6,225 bases of DNA from Deferribacteres bacterium (GTDB taxonomy: Bacteria > Nitrospirota > Thermodesulfovibrionia > UBA6902): the NCBI GenBank assembly GCA_013152795.1, contig JAADFS010000093.1, forward strand, positions 1 through 6,225, given 5' to 3'. Below, piece after piece: positions 6,135 through 6,225 of this stretch. The notes beneath the pieces are model-generated. The model was given only the letters and a program-made list of their open reading frames with translations. It ran no database searches and had not been told where the DNA came from. Position numbers and translations under genes: made by a program. The first letter of the stretch is position 1, and every line of letters starts with the position of its first letter.

Positions 6135-6225
6135 TTAATATTTTTCAAAGTCTTCGTCCGTATCATCATTGGCACCCATGTCCAGAGCGATTCCTGTTGG
6201 TTTTGGAGGCTCTGTTTTTTCCTGG
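6135..6225 (-). CDS. C-terminal tail of a probable methyl-accepting chemotaxis protein (partial, 5' end outside window)
   Basis: An open frame enters at the window edge and ends at a TAA (6137-6135), giving 29 visible residues. The tail has a Pro-rich stretch (EPPKP), then GIALDMG, then an acidic linker, and ends in DFEKY. The last five residues fit the x-[HFYW]-x-x-[HFYW] consensus of C-terminal pentapeptides by which many chemoreceptors tether CheR and CheB (NWETF in E. coli Tar/Tsr). A G-I-x-L-D-x segment followed by an acidic flexible linker is common in MCPs of Geobacter-type bacteria. The gene lies 68 bp upstream of cheR on the same strand, which supports the call. The signalling hairpin and methylation helices lie outside the window, so this rests on the tail and context alone. 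Another chemotaxis protein with a docking tail is possible. Confidence 0.66.
   Translation of the reverse strand, partial: QEKTEPPKPTGIALDMGANDDTDEDFEKY

Overview
The window is a single-strand gene block, all on the minus strand, so it reads from high to low coordinates. It holds a chemosensory adaptation module followed by a cluster of two-component signalling genes. In transcription order these are: the last 29 codons of a probable methyl-accepting chemotaxis protein (MCP, 6225-6135), cheR methyltransferase (6066-5185), cheB methylesterase (5184-4114), a sensor-less hybrid histidine kinase (4102-2810), a single-domain response regulator (2727-2329), and the first 750 codons of a membrane-bound PAS-containing histidine kinase (2250 to the window edge). 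No gene is supported on the plus strand. No stretch longer than 300 bases lacks a gene.

The organism is a bacterium with moderate GC content. The many PAS/hybrid kinases, the Cys/His-containing PAS domains, the MCP tail ending in an aromatic pentapeptide and the periplasmic sensor style resemble Desulfobacterota (Geobacter-like) or Nitrospirota. This is an impression from protein style only; no taxonomic marker is present.

Layout: 6225-6135 is the MCP tail. 6134-6067 is a short gap holding a near-perfect 17-bp-stem palindrome. cheR and cheB are fused stop-to-start (TAAATG, no gap). cheB and the first hybrid kinase are 11-14 bp apart. An 82-bp gap between that kinase and the response regulator holds five tandem heptamers, which supply the kinase's own stop codon, plus an imperfect inverted repeat. 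A 78-bp gap before the last kinase carries a plausible sigma70-type promoter.

Functionally, CheR and CheB would set the methylation state of the upstream receptor, whose C-terminal DFEKY fits the tether consensus for CheR/CheB docking. The usual outputs CheA and CheW are not in the window. The neighbours are instead two histidine kinases with closely related catalytic cores (about 77% identical over 183 gap-free residues) and a stand-alone receiver. This suggests, but does not prove, a chemosensory-type array wired to hybrid kinases, perhaps for a non-motility output. No wholly new gene family is visible. The unusual aspects are the gene combination, the duplicated kinase core, the Cys/His PAS motifs and the intergenic repeats.
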